Made by a program: the position numbers and the translations under genes
Shown: positions 47,786 to 61,200 of the stretch, piece after piece
Position numbering within the stretch: position 1 is the first letter of the stretch
How the letters are laid out: the number at the start of each line of letters is the position of its first letter
The notes under the pieces: model-generated
Seen by the model: only the letters and a program-made list of their open reading frames with translations
Told to the model about the DNA's origin: nothing
The model's database searches: none
NCBI GenBank assembly: GCA_028551475.1
Contig: CM052354.1
Location: forward strand, 23,211,258 to 23,275,257
Direction of reading: 5' to 3'
Length of the DNA stretch: 64,000 nt
Source of the DNA: Casuarina equisetifolia
Lineage: Eukaryota > Streptophyta > Magnoliopsida > Fagales > Casuarinaceae

Positions 47786-49097
47786 ATGGGTAGGATTCCA
47801 TGCTGCGAGAAGGACAACGTGAAAAGGGGGCAGTGGACACCTGAAGAAGACAACAAGCTCTCTTCCTACATTGCCCAACATGGCACCCGCAACTGGCGCC
47901 TCATCCCCAAGAATGCTGGTTTCTTCTCTCTCTCCCTCACTTAACTTTAACATAATTTTGATCTTCCCTTCCTATTTCTTACTATAACCTAACTTTGATC
48001 TTCCCTTCCTGTTCCATACACAAGGTCTTCAAAGATGCGGGAAAAGCTGTAGGCTAAGGTGGACCAATTACCTACGTCCTGATCTAAAGCATGGCCAATT
48101 CTCGGATGCAGAAGAGCAAACCATAGTGAAGCTGCATTCTGTTGTTGGCAACCGGTAGACCACTTAACTTGCTCTATTCTTAAACTGGAATGTCAAGATT
48201 CTTTTCACACTAGCATTGAAAGAGATCAAAAGGCATACTAAGTGTTTGGGATTCATGGTTCATCCCAACCTACTTCAGTTTTAGTCAATTGTTTTTGCCA
48301 TGTCAAACAAGCAATGCTGTTCCTGATTTTTCTTCTAAACTTTTTGAGCTACTAAACAGTTGTTTTCTAAATGGACATTCAGGTGGTCATTAATTGCGGC
48401 TCAACTGCCCGGCCGCACAGACAACGATGTTAAAAATCACTGGAACACTAAGCTGAAAAAGAAGCTCTCTGGCATGGGTATCGATCCTGTGACCCACAAG
48501 CCCTTCTCTCACCTAATGGCGGAAATTGCAACCACATTGGCCCCTCCGCAGGTGGCTCATCTTGCAGAAGCAGCGCTTGGCTGCTTCAAAGATGAAATGC
48601 TCCACCTCCTTACTAAGAAGCGCATTGACTTCCAGATCCAAGAGCCTAATGCAGCAGCAGGGAACACCGTAGCCACTTATATGAATTGTAAGCAAGATGA
48701 AAAAGATGATACCATCGAGAAGATCAAGCTTGGCCTATCAAGGGCTATACAAGAACCTGACATGCTACCATCAAGCAAGTCATGGGACTCTACTCTAGCA
48801 ACTTCTCAAAATTTTGCAGGGGCCTGTAGTACTTTCCCGGCATCTATTTCCGGATATCAGTATGCCCCATCAGCTTTTGTAAACGAAGGGGACAGATCAC
48901 CATGGAGCCAGAGTGTGTGTACAGGAAGCACATGCACAGCTGGGGACCAGCAAGTCAGGTTACAGGGAAAACTTGAGGTAGAAAATGGAGAGGATACTGA
49001 GGGTGGGAAGGAAATCAGAAATGGGTCCAGCATGTTCAGTTCAGACTGTGTCTTATGGGATCTACCATCTGATGATCTAATGAACCCAATCGTTTAA
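47786..49097 (+). CDS. MYB80: R2R3-MYB transcription factor MYB80 (formerly MYB103)
   Basis: This is a nuclear regulator of tapetum programmed cell death and pollen wall development; loss causes male sterility in Arabidopsis (family knowledge). Three exons, 47786-47918, 48025-48154 and 48383-49097, join in frame to 325 codons with the usual R2R3-MYB intron positions. The DNA-binding region is about residues 13-113: [41 protein letters not shown], then the R3 repeat ending [20 protein letters not shown]. It is followed by the MYB80-specific segment [20 protein letters not shown] and by [20 protein letters not shown]. The middle is variable and Ser-rich. The C-terminus [13 protein letters not shown] corresponds to the conserved MYB80 end. 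The N-terminus [17 protein letters not shown] is essentially that of MYB80. The stop lies only 193 bases from the PA200 stop on the other strand. Confidence 0.96.
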
Positions 49098-49290
49098 GAA
49101 AGGTTCGAGAAAAGAGGAGCTGCAAGTAAGAAGGTGTCCCAACTTGATGGATAAGAATAGAGATCTTATGGCAAAAAATAAAACGATCAACATGTAAATC
49201 AAGCAACTATACCATTTCTCTTAGTCTCAATATCATTTATTGCTATTAGTTTCAACAATGCCGTTTTTCTTACAAGAAATACCATGTTGA

Positions 49291-52200
49291 TCAAGCAAAA
49301 TAGGATGATGAAGAAGATGTATCAGCTAGAACCTGCAAAGTGATCAAGAAGAATAATTTCAGGAAAAAGAACCACCGATCAATTTTTCTGACGTAGGGTG
49401 AATTCTTGGAGGTGTAATTTTTCTGTGGAGTTACCTCAAGTTGCTCTTCAGTAAATGAATTTTTCTGAACATTCCATGTATCTGCATGGGTCCGCCGGAA
49501 CTCAGCAACTGCTTTTGTAACTGTAGATTTTACAGGTGATTGCTCCCCAGCAAAACGAGCCAATAATGTGACATGCTCAGGCAACCAACTGAAAGATAAT
49601 ACGAAGGATACGGTTAAAAGACTTGGTAAAAGGAAAGTATTTAATCCAACACAGATTTCAACCCAGTCGCTCATCCCTCAGTGAGGGCACACAAAAATTT
49701 TGTCACTAGTTTCATAAAAGTCAGTTGTCCATATTTTACCTTCCTTACAAAATATTTGAGAACTCAAATCATATGATCAGTTTCTTATAATTCAAAAGAA
49801 CAGACCTGGGCATGTCATAAGGGGCTGACAACACAGAAGCTGCCACAGCGAGTACAGTGCCATGTGTAGAGGCTATGGAGTGACCAGAAACATTTCTGCA
49901 CTCATATATTATATGTTGATAAGAAACACAATATTATAAGTGTAATGTTAAATACACGTGGATTCACATAAACAAATGCATGATATATAAATATAGAGCT
50001 TACTTATGGTTAATAAGTGCGTATGTTGGCAGATGAGTACATATCCATTCTTCACAGTGGATGTCGAACACATGGATATGTTGTGTGTAGAAGGCTAAAT
50101 TCATCAAAATTGTAGGGACAATGCATCATGATATTAAAATTAAAGATGCCTTTAATGACTGAAAGAAACATTTAGGTTCAATTCAGCATTCCAATCCTAA
50201 AGCTTTTTGAGGATTGATCAATTGCTTCACCTAGATATCCTCTATCATGATTGATGAAGAACCCAGACTGTTTGGTCAACCCACTTCATAGTACCAGATT
50301 TGCGCTTTTTATCTCTGATTTCAAGATCAATTAAACAAACAGAACCCTATTTACGATATGCAAGCAGGTATGTTTCCAACAAACACCATATGTATGCAGA
50401 CATGCATACCTTTAATGTAAATATATGGTAACCGATGTTTGCATAGTAGCACAGATACATGAATGCTGTGCCCACATTGACATGGATTATTACTTAACAA
50501 CCATTAGACTACACAATTATACAAACTAACCGCTGCTTTCTCTTCCTTTGAAGAAGATCATTTGCCTTCAAATAGGCTCTATCACGAAAATCTCTAGCTA
50601 GATCTTCATCCCCACCCTTCATTAGGCCAGCTAGAACGGCTGCTGCATGCTCTCTTACCTGTACGAGAAATTATCTTAATAAGCTTGGAAAGCAACAAAA
50701 TCCTACCCCATGCCCGAAAATCTAGCTTTCAAAGAAGGGTTCTAGACTCCCAAAGGCTCCCCAAAACATTAGGACATAAACCTTAAAAAACTACATGACT
50801 GTATTTTTATTGTTACATCAATTTCAGGTTGAGGGGATGCTAGGACTTCTGATCACAAATTTGATTGTAACATCGATGCCTTGTACCAAGATTACCATCT
50901 TTATTAAGTCAAAATTGATAAACCTAGAATATGGATCATACAGCACTCAGTATTCAACAGGAATTTTCGCTTGAGCACAAGGCCAAGAGCTCAAATTTCA
51001 CTGACTTCGGAGGGGGCTCTCCCTGTGCTGATGCCCCCAAAATTTGCAAATTTCTACCAATTGGCAAAACGAAAGGGAAAAAAAAAAAAAAAAGAACTGC
51101 CAATTTGGCAAGGGACTTGCCTCTACTTGGTTATCTACAAGTAGCTTCTCCACAGTGCTCCAGATTTGTTCTTTCTCCAAACGTGAGAAAATGAAAGTGT
51201 GCCTGTCATAAAGGGATTGGAGAATTTTATTCCCAAGTGATCAAAGCAGAAACTCCTCAAGATGTGAAGAGTTAACAAGAGAAACAGAAAGCACTAAAAG
51301 TTTAATCTTCTGAAGCTCAGACGTTCAAGTGACAATATATTGGCATTTTTATATCTAGGTTCCTGAAGCAAATATTATTTTAGAAATGACATTCCATAGG
51401 GGAAAATCAAATCCCCACCCCAATCCCCATGGAAAAAAAAGATTTATATATATAGATATCAAACCATAGGACCAGATTAAACCATACCTATACATAAAAG
51501 TTCGCAGGTAAGTGAGTGTAGCAGATCTAGTACGCCAGTTAGAATCATCAGCTGAAGAAAGAATCACAGAAATAGCCTTCTGGAGGTGAGGTTTCCAGAA
51601 AATCCTCCACTTTAATAGTACAAAAGCTGCCTTGGCCAATGTTGACAAATCTTTGTTTGATGTTTCCTTCAAAAACAGCGACATTTTTTCAGATAAGAAA
51701 TTCTGGTGCCCTACTACTTGGCATCACAATGCAAATCAGAGGTCTAAAAGAAATTGGCATGCAATTTAAAGGTAACCTATTAAACTTGGTAGAAGACATA
51801 TTATTGGAGATCAGAAAGAGCCATTGACTTGAACCCTAGTATTATATTACAGATCACTACATACTCTCTGGTCTACATCAGTTGTCTCCATGGAATCTGA
51901 CTTTAAGCAGAAAGCATGATTAAATATTTTGATCAGTGCAGTTGGAACTCCACTAGGGACTACTTCCAAACTCAAGCAGCTAAATTGAAAGACGACAATT
52001 TATGGTGGAGAAGTCCGTTACAAGATTATGCATGTGATTCAAAAGCTTGCGTAAGGCCAAAACTCTTCAATGTTACTTAAAATGACCAGGTTGGCGGTTT
52101 GTGGCAAGAAAACTGACATAATTTTTTTGCCAGATCGAGGAGATAATGCTAATACTTCTAGAACCCTGGTGCCAAAAACACGCATAGAAATTGGAGTCAG

Positions 52201-55200
52201 AGCAAGAAGCTCAGTATCCAATCGCGTTAGCAGTTTAACAGTAGGATGAGAAGTCCATTCACAGATAAACTCCCCTTTTCTATTCATAAATTTGTTTGAA
52301 CACCGTATTTAAGATCTCACAAGTCCACCAGCTGCCCAAGGAGATACCAATGATTTCTTACCTTTCCTTTTATTTATTTATTTTTATTTTCGTTTTTTAA
52401 AAAATAATTTAAGGAGATACTTGTAGTTTACCTATGGCATAAAGAAAACTACAGCACAAAACAGTGGGATTAGATTTGTAATTCTAACAGCGACTAATAG
52501 GCAAATACAAATAACTAATTTGAAAGAGGATTAAAAACCGAATTTCATAACTTATAGAACAATTCTATCAACATTTCTCCTGGTCAAGGGGAAAATAGTT
52601 CTAGATGTTCTCTGTGACATAATGCTCAACAATAACCACATAATTCCCCCAACATCAAACTGAAAGACAATTTAAGAAACAAGAACAGTATCAAAAGCTG
52701 ATGAATTCCCGAACAAAAGTATAGTCTAGAAGGCATATCAATCAAACTATTTGAACATACCTGTAAGGAAATTACAGGATAAAGAAGTCCCACAACTACA
52801 TCCAGCAAAGGTGAAGATCTTCCAGACTTCAAAGATGAGATGACAAAATGGAATAGCTATGCACAATATGAAAAATGGATTAATGAGCAAAATATATTAT
52901 TAGTTAAAGAAGATTGAAAAGAAACTATTTCTACAAACTCGTACTGTTTCCATCCATTTGACGTCATCTTTTGCCTCTCCACTCAAATGGGCATTATTTT
53001 GATGTGTTGTGTCCGCTGGAATCGCTGAATTGTCAGACTGACTCGTATTATGAATAGTCGTTACATGCTCAGATGCTTGTTCTATTAGAAACTGAACCCA
53101 ACTTTCCCCTTTATGTCCATAATTAACATCACCATTAACCCCTTCATGTGAAAGATCAGAATTACACGATGCACAAAGCCGAATGTTAGAGCACAAAACT
53201 GAAAGGGTAACACCTATAGCTTCCCTTACCTGTCACATGAAAACAGCATTAAGAGTCAAGCATCAGTATGACCGAAAAAAAAAAAGACTCAAAAGTACAA
53301 GGAAGAAGAACAAATAGGATTCTAAATTTTCCAATCTCTGATGACAAATCCGTTTCTTTTCCTTCTCTGATACTACATGATAAATGAAATATTCATCAAA
53401 ATCTAAGTTTAATCAAGCCATGAAAAATAAGGCTAAGATCACAGGAGGATCAAACCCATAATACAAATTTTACCAATGTCTCCACAGTTCTTTCAACCAT
53501 AACCCGAAATGAAAATCTGTTCCAACCTACTTCTTAAAAATAAAGGACAAAATAAAAATTTATAGGGTACTCATTTTATAGTAGTCCTGCTGACATAAAG
53601 GTCCAAAATTTATCTACGCAGAGTTTTTTTCTTTTTCCTATTTGAAGAAGCCACAATAATAGTTGCTACTGTGTAAACAATAGTTGCTTAAAAATAATTA
53701 CACCACACATAATCCAGCCAAATACTTTCCAGAAAACCAAAGGCTATTAAGAGTTTGCGCTAATATTTTGTAACTGTTACATCAGTATATTGTAAGTAAG
53801 CAGATAGGGGCCCACAAACACACACAACAAAATTTTAACCAGAAAATTGGAAAGGCCTATGAAGAAGAAGCTCACTTGGGCCGATGAATGGCACATATTA
53901 CCAAGCAACTCTTCCAGAAGTTTGTTGTGGAGCCGTGACTCAGCTGCCGTCATTTTCTGTGGGGAAATTTCTATAAGTGCAGCAGAAAGAAAAGCATAGC
54001 GTTTGGCTACTAAGGTAGTAGTAGCTGTTGCAGGCAATGGATTCACCAAACAATCTAGGATTTGTTGCCTCAGAAGAGGAACTCTTGTTCCATATTTCCC
54101 TTTTCCAGTAACTGCATAACGTATACAAGCTGCCCACTCAGGTACTGATTCCACTGACTGTGCTAAAATGATATCCTGCAACTGGTCCATCAACCAACTG
54201 TCCCATGCTACTAAAAGACCATCGACATCAGAATGTAACACCCCAGCCAGTGCTTCAGCCGCAACACACTGCTTAGACCTCTCCTTGGCATTTGTAAAAT
54301 CCTCCAAAGTGCTTCTAAGTGCCAGTATAACAGGCATGCCACATTCTTGTATTAACCTCTTAAAAATCCTTGCAAAATTCGAATAGAAGGTATCATTTCC
54401 TAATAAAGAAATCCAACTGGGAGTACGTGGCCATGAAGCAGAGAAGTCAAAATAGAAACGGGTGATTGCTTTGTCTCCCAGGCTCTGGAAAGATGAATTT
54501 CCGCGAGTTCCTCTGGAGGATGTATTCTCAGTATCAGTTATTATGTGAACATTGGAAAGACAATTCAATGTCTCATTGAAGAACCCCTCTTCCTGAAAAA
54601 TTTCAGTTAAAGCTCCTTCAAGTGATGATTTTGTTCTTTCCTGCAAGTGCCCAGAATCAGACAAGCCAGTCTGACCCCCAGCTGCCAGTTTATAAGGTGA
54701 ATCCTTTAACAGTGTATTTAGGGCCGAAATTGCAAGTATTCTTGTCTGAGGTAGTTGACTTTTCAAATTCTTCAAGAAGTGACCTGTAAGGAATTTAACA
54801 AGAAACATATTTTTCAAAAAAAAAAAAGAAGTTTAAAATGGGATATTTACCCTCAAATAATTACATGACTGAGGCTCAAAAGAAGAGAGTTAAATCCCTG
54901 ACTCAGCAAGAAACAAGAACTAACCAGCAGTTTCACTCAATATCTTTGGAGAGGCATTTGGGTCATTCCTAGATGCCATAGCCAACAGAAGCAGAACTCT
55001 GTTAGCCATCAGATTATACCTGACAAAAATGACAATCAAGCTTATATCATCAATATACACAAAATTCATTCCATATCTAAAATATTCATCAAGTCTAAGC
55101 AAATAAAATTTTTATGAATCTCAAACACCCAGTTACAAATTCCTATCTTCAATTAATAGGTCAGACTTCATGCGGAAAATTAAAAAAAAAAAATATATAT

Positions 55201-58200
55201 ATATATATATATGAAGCTAAGGGAATAGACTCAACAAACTTCACTTCGTATAAAGAGACCTCAAAAAAGATCGAGATAATCAGATATTTACCGCCAATGC
55301 AAGCCACTGGAATCAAAACTCATAGCAACAATTTTAGAAACCAAATCTGCAAAATCTGTTTCACCCATGTCATTGTTTGATGCCCTGAAAATGCTTCTAG
55401 ATACCCCAGCAAAGTAGATGTTGTACTTGACAAATAACTGTGAGGCACTTAAAGAAACGTTAAACAAAAAAATTCATAATCACATACTCTAGATTAGGTG
55501 AAGGCAAATTTTACCTCAGTGATTGCTTTTTGAGCTTTCAGTGATTCATGATGTGAGCTTCAGGTAGAAGTAAATGTAGGTCAGTCAGAATTCATAAGAA
55601 ACTTTTTTCACCATTTAACAGTCTAAACTGAAAGCAACGCAGATTACCTTGAGAGAATTCCCAGGATAAATAAAGAGAATGATTTCGGATCCTGGAAGTG
55701 ACAGAAAATAGATAAGAAAAAAAGCTATTTCTTAAAAATTTTGAGTATCCTTAATGATTACCGTTGTCAAATGCTTGAGAACCGTTTGTGAGGTGAGGAC
55801 TGCACAGGAGCCTAGCACTACAAATTCTGGTGAACTGGGATTCCGTAGATTTTCAGCAAGAGAGAGAACACACTTTGAAATCATAGATGGCCATCTCTTT
55901 ATCATCTTCAGTAGAGATTTCCCAGCAAGTCTGGACAATATGTCAAAACATCATACTAGATGATATAAAACACAATCTCAAAATCTCAGAAAGATCAACT
56001 GCTGTCACAAGAACAATGTAATAATAAAGACAAACATGAATCATTATAAACACACAGACATAGATATAAAATATGACAGCCAAAAAAGAAACGTCACTAA
56101 AAGTGAGATATTCTTGGAATTCAACCTAACAAGAATGATTTAGCATTCTCAATGGAACCAAAATAGATGTTACCCCACCCCACACGCACCCCCTCCCAAA
56201 AAACAAAAGACAAAAAAAGCCACCTAGAATCCAAAATGAGCTCTTCTACCTACTTCAATCCACGAGTTGAGGCTCAACAAACCAGAGATTTTTTCACAGT
56301 TCTGTTTCTATCATAGTTTAACATAAATGTTAAAGAGTAATACCTTGGATAAAGAAATCAAAGGTTTTGACCAAATAGTTTTAGGCATATGTTCCCAAAT
56401 ATATTTAGAGCACAAGGGCATACCACATTCTAGATGCCCTAAGAAATACAATACTGTAAGTGTAAGCTTCATCAATGTTAATAAAGTCCAAACTTCTACT
56501 GAAAACCTCCAGTCTCAGAAATATTAACTTTCAGGATGCTGCTAACAATAAATAAGAATAAATAAATAAATACCTTTACAAAGAATGGGAATACTAGTAG
56601 TTGTGATCGCTATATTAATATATTTTCTTGATAAAGATCACTGCTTCATCATATCCACATGTACACGCAGGATATGACAGTCTTTCTAACTAGTTTAATT
56701 CCCTTTTTTGATATTGCTGGCAGAAGGATGCTGTAACCCTTTTCTTGTATCATCATTATTGGTCAAAATCCATAAAGAAGTTTAAATCATTCCATCTAAA
56801 TGGATAAACGTCCCCAAATGTTTAGGATTTGGGCAACACTGGTCACATCACATTCAAAATAAATAACAAGATTTTGAAGATCTTTCATATAGGAGGTCAA
56901 CAAAGACAGTGGACTCACATGCGAATAGTTTCATAACTATGCGTAGACAGATTGAGAAGATCATCCATCAAAAGATTGAGATGATCTGATGGACAGAAAT
57001 TCCCACTGGTACGGTATAGATGATATGATGACTGCGAGGATCTCCATGTACTGTGCATGGATGCCTTGTCAATAAGCGCCCACCTTGGCCTGGAGTAGAA
57101 TAACATGGGTTTGAATACTCATCTTTCACACACAGCTGATTAATCAACGAATGTTCAATGATAAAACTCTTTACCTTCTCTTTCCCTTGGAATGAGATGA
57201 AACAATAAAATTAGTTGGAGGTTCAATTATGGAAGCAGATTCCAACTTCCAAGCCTGCCTGTGATTTAACCACTCATCATATTCCAAACTTCCTGTATGA
57301 CAGGAATAAAATTTCATCAATAAGAGACAGTACATCTAGGAAAAAGGAGGTCAATTATGGAAGCGGTGAATTACCATAATTTGCTAATGCATCCATAATA
57401 TGAATAATGAGTATCAACAAGATACTGTCATCAGACTTTTCCTCTAATACATATCTGTTCAATGCGCAAGATAAATGAGATCCAGAAAATCTGACCCATC
57501 CAGAGAGAGAAATCGACAATAACATGAAATTTGATATTTAAACGTTACTTGCAAGCTGCATGTACAACTTCAGCAGCCTTTTCACGCAGTTGAGTGCTGC
57601 CAACACTCAAACCAGTAGCTCCAGCTATTAAGAAAGTACTATGATCTGGACCTTCAGCTATACCATTCCTGGACAATGGGCTGAAGTCAGGCAAGCAAGA
57701 TAATACACCTTGCAACGTAGAATCTATGCGCAAAAGAGTCACTTTCAAGTGCTCCTTCTCATCTCCTGTGTGACAAATTGCATATAAATTTTCAGAAGCA
57801 GACAATTATGCATAAATAGAATATATAACTGCCAACGTCCTCTTGGGATAGAGTGAAAATGTAAATCAAAATAAGGTAAACATATATACACAAATAATTA
57901 GTGGATAATTAGTTTACAATACCATATCCTGCCTTTTGACAGCTGAGAATCTAAGCTACTCAGAATAAAATTACCTCACTACAAGATGAGTCAGGCTAAG
58001 GAAAAGTTACCTGGTTCAGAATGGATTTTAGTTTGGCACATAGCCAAAAGATCATCCAAGGCTGATTTGAGATGGAGGTCCAAAAGTTCATTGGCAAAAT
58101 GAAATTCATCATTGCTTGGAATATGCCACTTGGGGCCCAATGGCGGTTCATCAGAGGAATAATCCTTTGTGCTGATCCATTCCTCAAGCTCAGAAGCAAG

Positions 58201-61200
58201 AGGGTGACGGAAAATGCACCTAGGAATCCATAATATTAAAATTCTCGTTTTAGAACAGAAAAATTAAAAACAAGAATATAGATACAACCATGAACAACCA
58301 GGAAAAATGAAAGACATACTTGTACTGATCAATCGGATAATAAAGAACCAGGCTCCCCAGTAGGGACCGAAGAAGATGATCACCAGCTCCATTGACCTGT
58401 TATATAAATGAAAAAGACCTTAAAGAAAGAGAATTTCATAAAAACAAAGGATCAAGGACCAATAATCAATATTTTCAGCTAGCATCCCACTTGGAAACAA
58501 TCGTGCACTGATAAAGAGTTTTCAAATGTGCAAGTACTTTAATCAGCCTCAGCATAGACACAATACCTTCCAAGATGCAGAATCAAAAGCAGCAAAAATA
58601 ACTTCTTTAAACTGGTCCTTGTAATGGAGAAGAGCAGGACCCCCATAACTGATGGCAACTGATATTACTTTCAATTGATAATCGATTGTTGTTTCAAGAG
58701 CTGGTGAAATTGTTGGCTTTTCCTGGAAAGGACCAATTACTTTCTTTTAAAACAAGAACTAAGATGCACTCATTCAGCAAGAACTACCATTTGAAGAGAA
58801 ATACCTTCATTGAAATGCAGGCATCAGAAGTTCCTCTTCCTCCAAATCCTGTGACTGGTACACCTTTTAAAGACGATATAACAGACAACAAAAGGGGCTC
58901 AATAAGTTGTCTAACTGCCTCTTCTGGGTTGGAATGCACACATGCACAACAAAGCAGTCCAACCTCTGCTATTGCCCCAGGAAGAATATTTGTCTTGACA
59001 AACTTGGAAATTTTCTTCAAAGCCTGAAAGTGAAAGAAGGAAAAACTTGGACCAGCGTCTTCTAAACTTTACATATAAAATCAGCCGAACAAATATCTCA
59101 TTGAAGAAATTATACCTGATCATAGAGTGGTTTTGAAAGTCTCCCAAGCAGGATTTCAAGCATGCAATAATAGTAGGGACCATCTTCGACCAGAAAAGTC
59201 CCTGATGCTGCAGACAATTGTAGGCTTTCACTCCTGCAAACCAGTAACGAATTGCTTCAATATCATGCTAAAAAGATGATGATAAGGTGGATCTAAAATA
59301 ATTCAAAACATTTGTATTATAGAGAAATGCAAGAAAAGATAAGATGGCTAAAGTTGAATGCCAATACTCACGTAATGCTGCTGGATTCCAAGTGCAGAAG
59401 CAAGGAAAGTAAGCGACATAAGAACTCATCAAGCCATTCAGAGAAGTGAATCATAGGCATGAATGACAACTCATCTCTATTATCATGTGGAGAAGCCAAC
59501 TGCACGTGCAATTGAAGTAAATCCATTTACAATCTATGGCATATGAGTCAAGTACTCTGACAACATTAGGAGCTTGTGAGCTTACATTGGAAAAAATTGA
59601 ACCAACTAACTGCATGGTTGCCAAGGTTTTGGGAGGATCATTGGCATCCATACCAAGTAAAGCATTAGATAACGAAACCATCAAAACATCAGTGAACATG
59701 TCCCCACCATCAATATCCACTGGATCTGCTGGAGCTGATTGGGAACTGAGAAATAGTGAACGCCCAACAAATGCCACTGACATCACAGCAATTTTCAGCT
59801 GGTGGGTGGCAGTCATCTGACCAGACATAAAAGTTTATGAAAGAGGAGTTTAACTCGATGAATCAAGCAAAACCTAAAGAAGTGAACTTTACTCGTAACA
59901 ATATCAACAATTTGAACTTCTATAACGGATGAACAGGTTTTTCTATGAGAGACAATGACAGATGATTATATGAAGTTTTGGCAATTCAGTGAAGAAGAAA
60001 TCTTACACCTGCACCACTACTTACCGTCTCTAAGGCCATATGGAATCGAGATGCCACAAAAGGAAGAACCAAAGAAGGCTCCACATAAGACAAAATGGAA
60101 GTCGCTGCAGCAACTGTCTCAGATAGGTGTTCATTTTTGCTATATTGTCCACGATCAATTAGCTTCAGCACCACATCAACAAAATATTTCCTTTCCGATC
60201 TTCCTAGACACTGTTCAAACTGATTACTGTTGTTCCTACAATAACATTAATTTAGGAGAAAGAACAGAAAATGCACTAAAGCAAGTGAAGAAGGGACTCA
60301 TATCAACAAGCAGGTATTCTTACTGTTGCTCATGCAGTAGGCGTTTCTGAAATTGCACCACCAAATGATACAAAAAGCGTTCCAATGAATATGTCCAACG
60401 ACCACCATTGGAGGGGTGGTAATATCTACAATAACAAGAACCAGTAAATAAATGAAACATAAAAGTAGGATAAAATCATGGACCTTGAAAAAGAAACTAA
60501 TACGAGTATTGGAATGTGAGTTAACAAACTGTTCCAAGAGGTTGACCAATTTCTCAAAATGCTCTTGCATTGAGCTACCAGGTTTCAATAGATACACCTG
60601 CCATTGAAATTACAAAGTTCAGATACCAATGGCTTAAGGAACCGTGGACCAGTTCATGAAAGGAGAAAAATTGATTCCACATTACAACAGTCTTACAATT
60701 GATTTTGCAATGGCCTTTGCTGGTGTGACTGTTTTATTTGAGAACAAGAACTTTGTGTTTCTAGGAACATCTACAGAAAAAGGATACGATCCACCTGCAT
60801 TTGCCACAGGGACCTGCAGTTTACAGATATGATTAGGGAATAAGTTTCTTAACACAAAGAGTGATCAGAACAACAGTGACAACAACAGAGTATCTTATTA
60901 GCAGTAATAGCAGAAGCAGCAAATATTGTTATTTCAGGACACTAGGAGGAGCAAAGCAAAGCCATGATTTGGTAATTCACATTCCTGGTGAAAAATGAAT
61001 CAAAACTTAAAACCACGAAATCAACATATGAGAAAATTTCTAATTCAAGACAGCTCACAACAATTATGTACAAATGTTTAACTAGTCTTTCACTTATTAC
61101 AAGCCAGGTTGAAGTATAAGTGAACTAAAAAATTAGTCAATATGTATGGCAGAACAATCAGTAGAGTTGGTCAACTAGTTTTCTTTTACAATAAGCTAAG

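Noticed and set aside
52039..52287. 82-codon minus frame inside PA200, considered as an extra exon
   Set aside because: The flanking exons join directly in frame (VISLQ to ETSNKDLSTLAK), as expected for the family, so this stretch is intron.
60484..60529. Extension of the PA200 exon 60530-60597 to a donor at 60483
   Set aside because: The extension would add an unrelated stretch (FVNSHSNTRISFFFK). The GTTTGT donor at 60529 instead gives the family-typical LEQYYHPSNGG junction.
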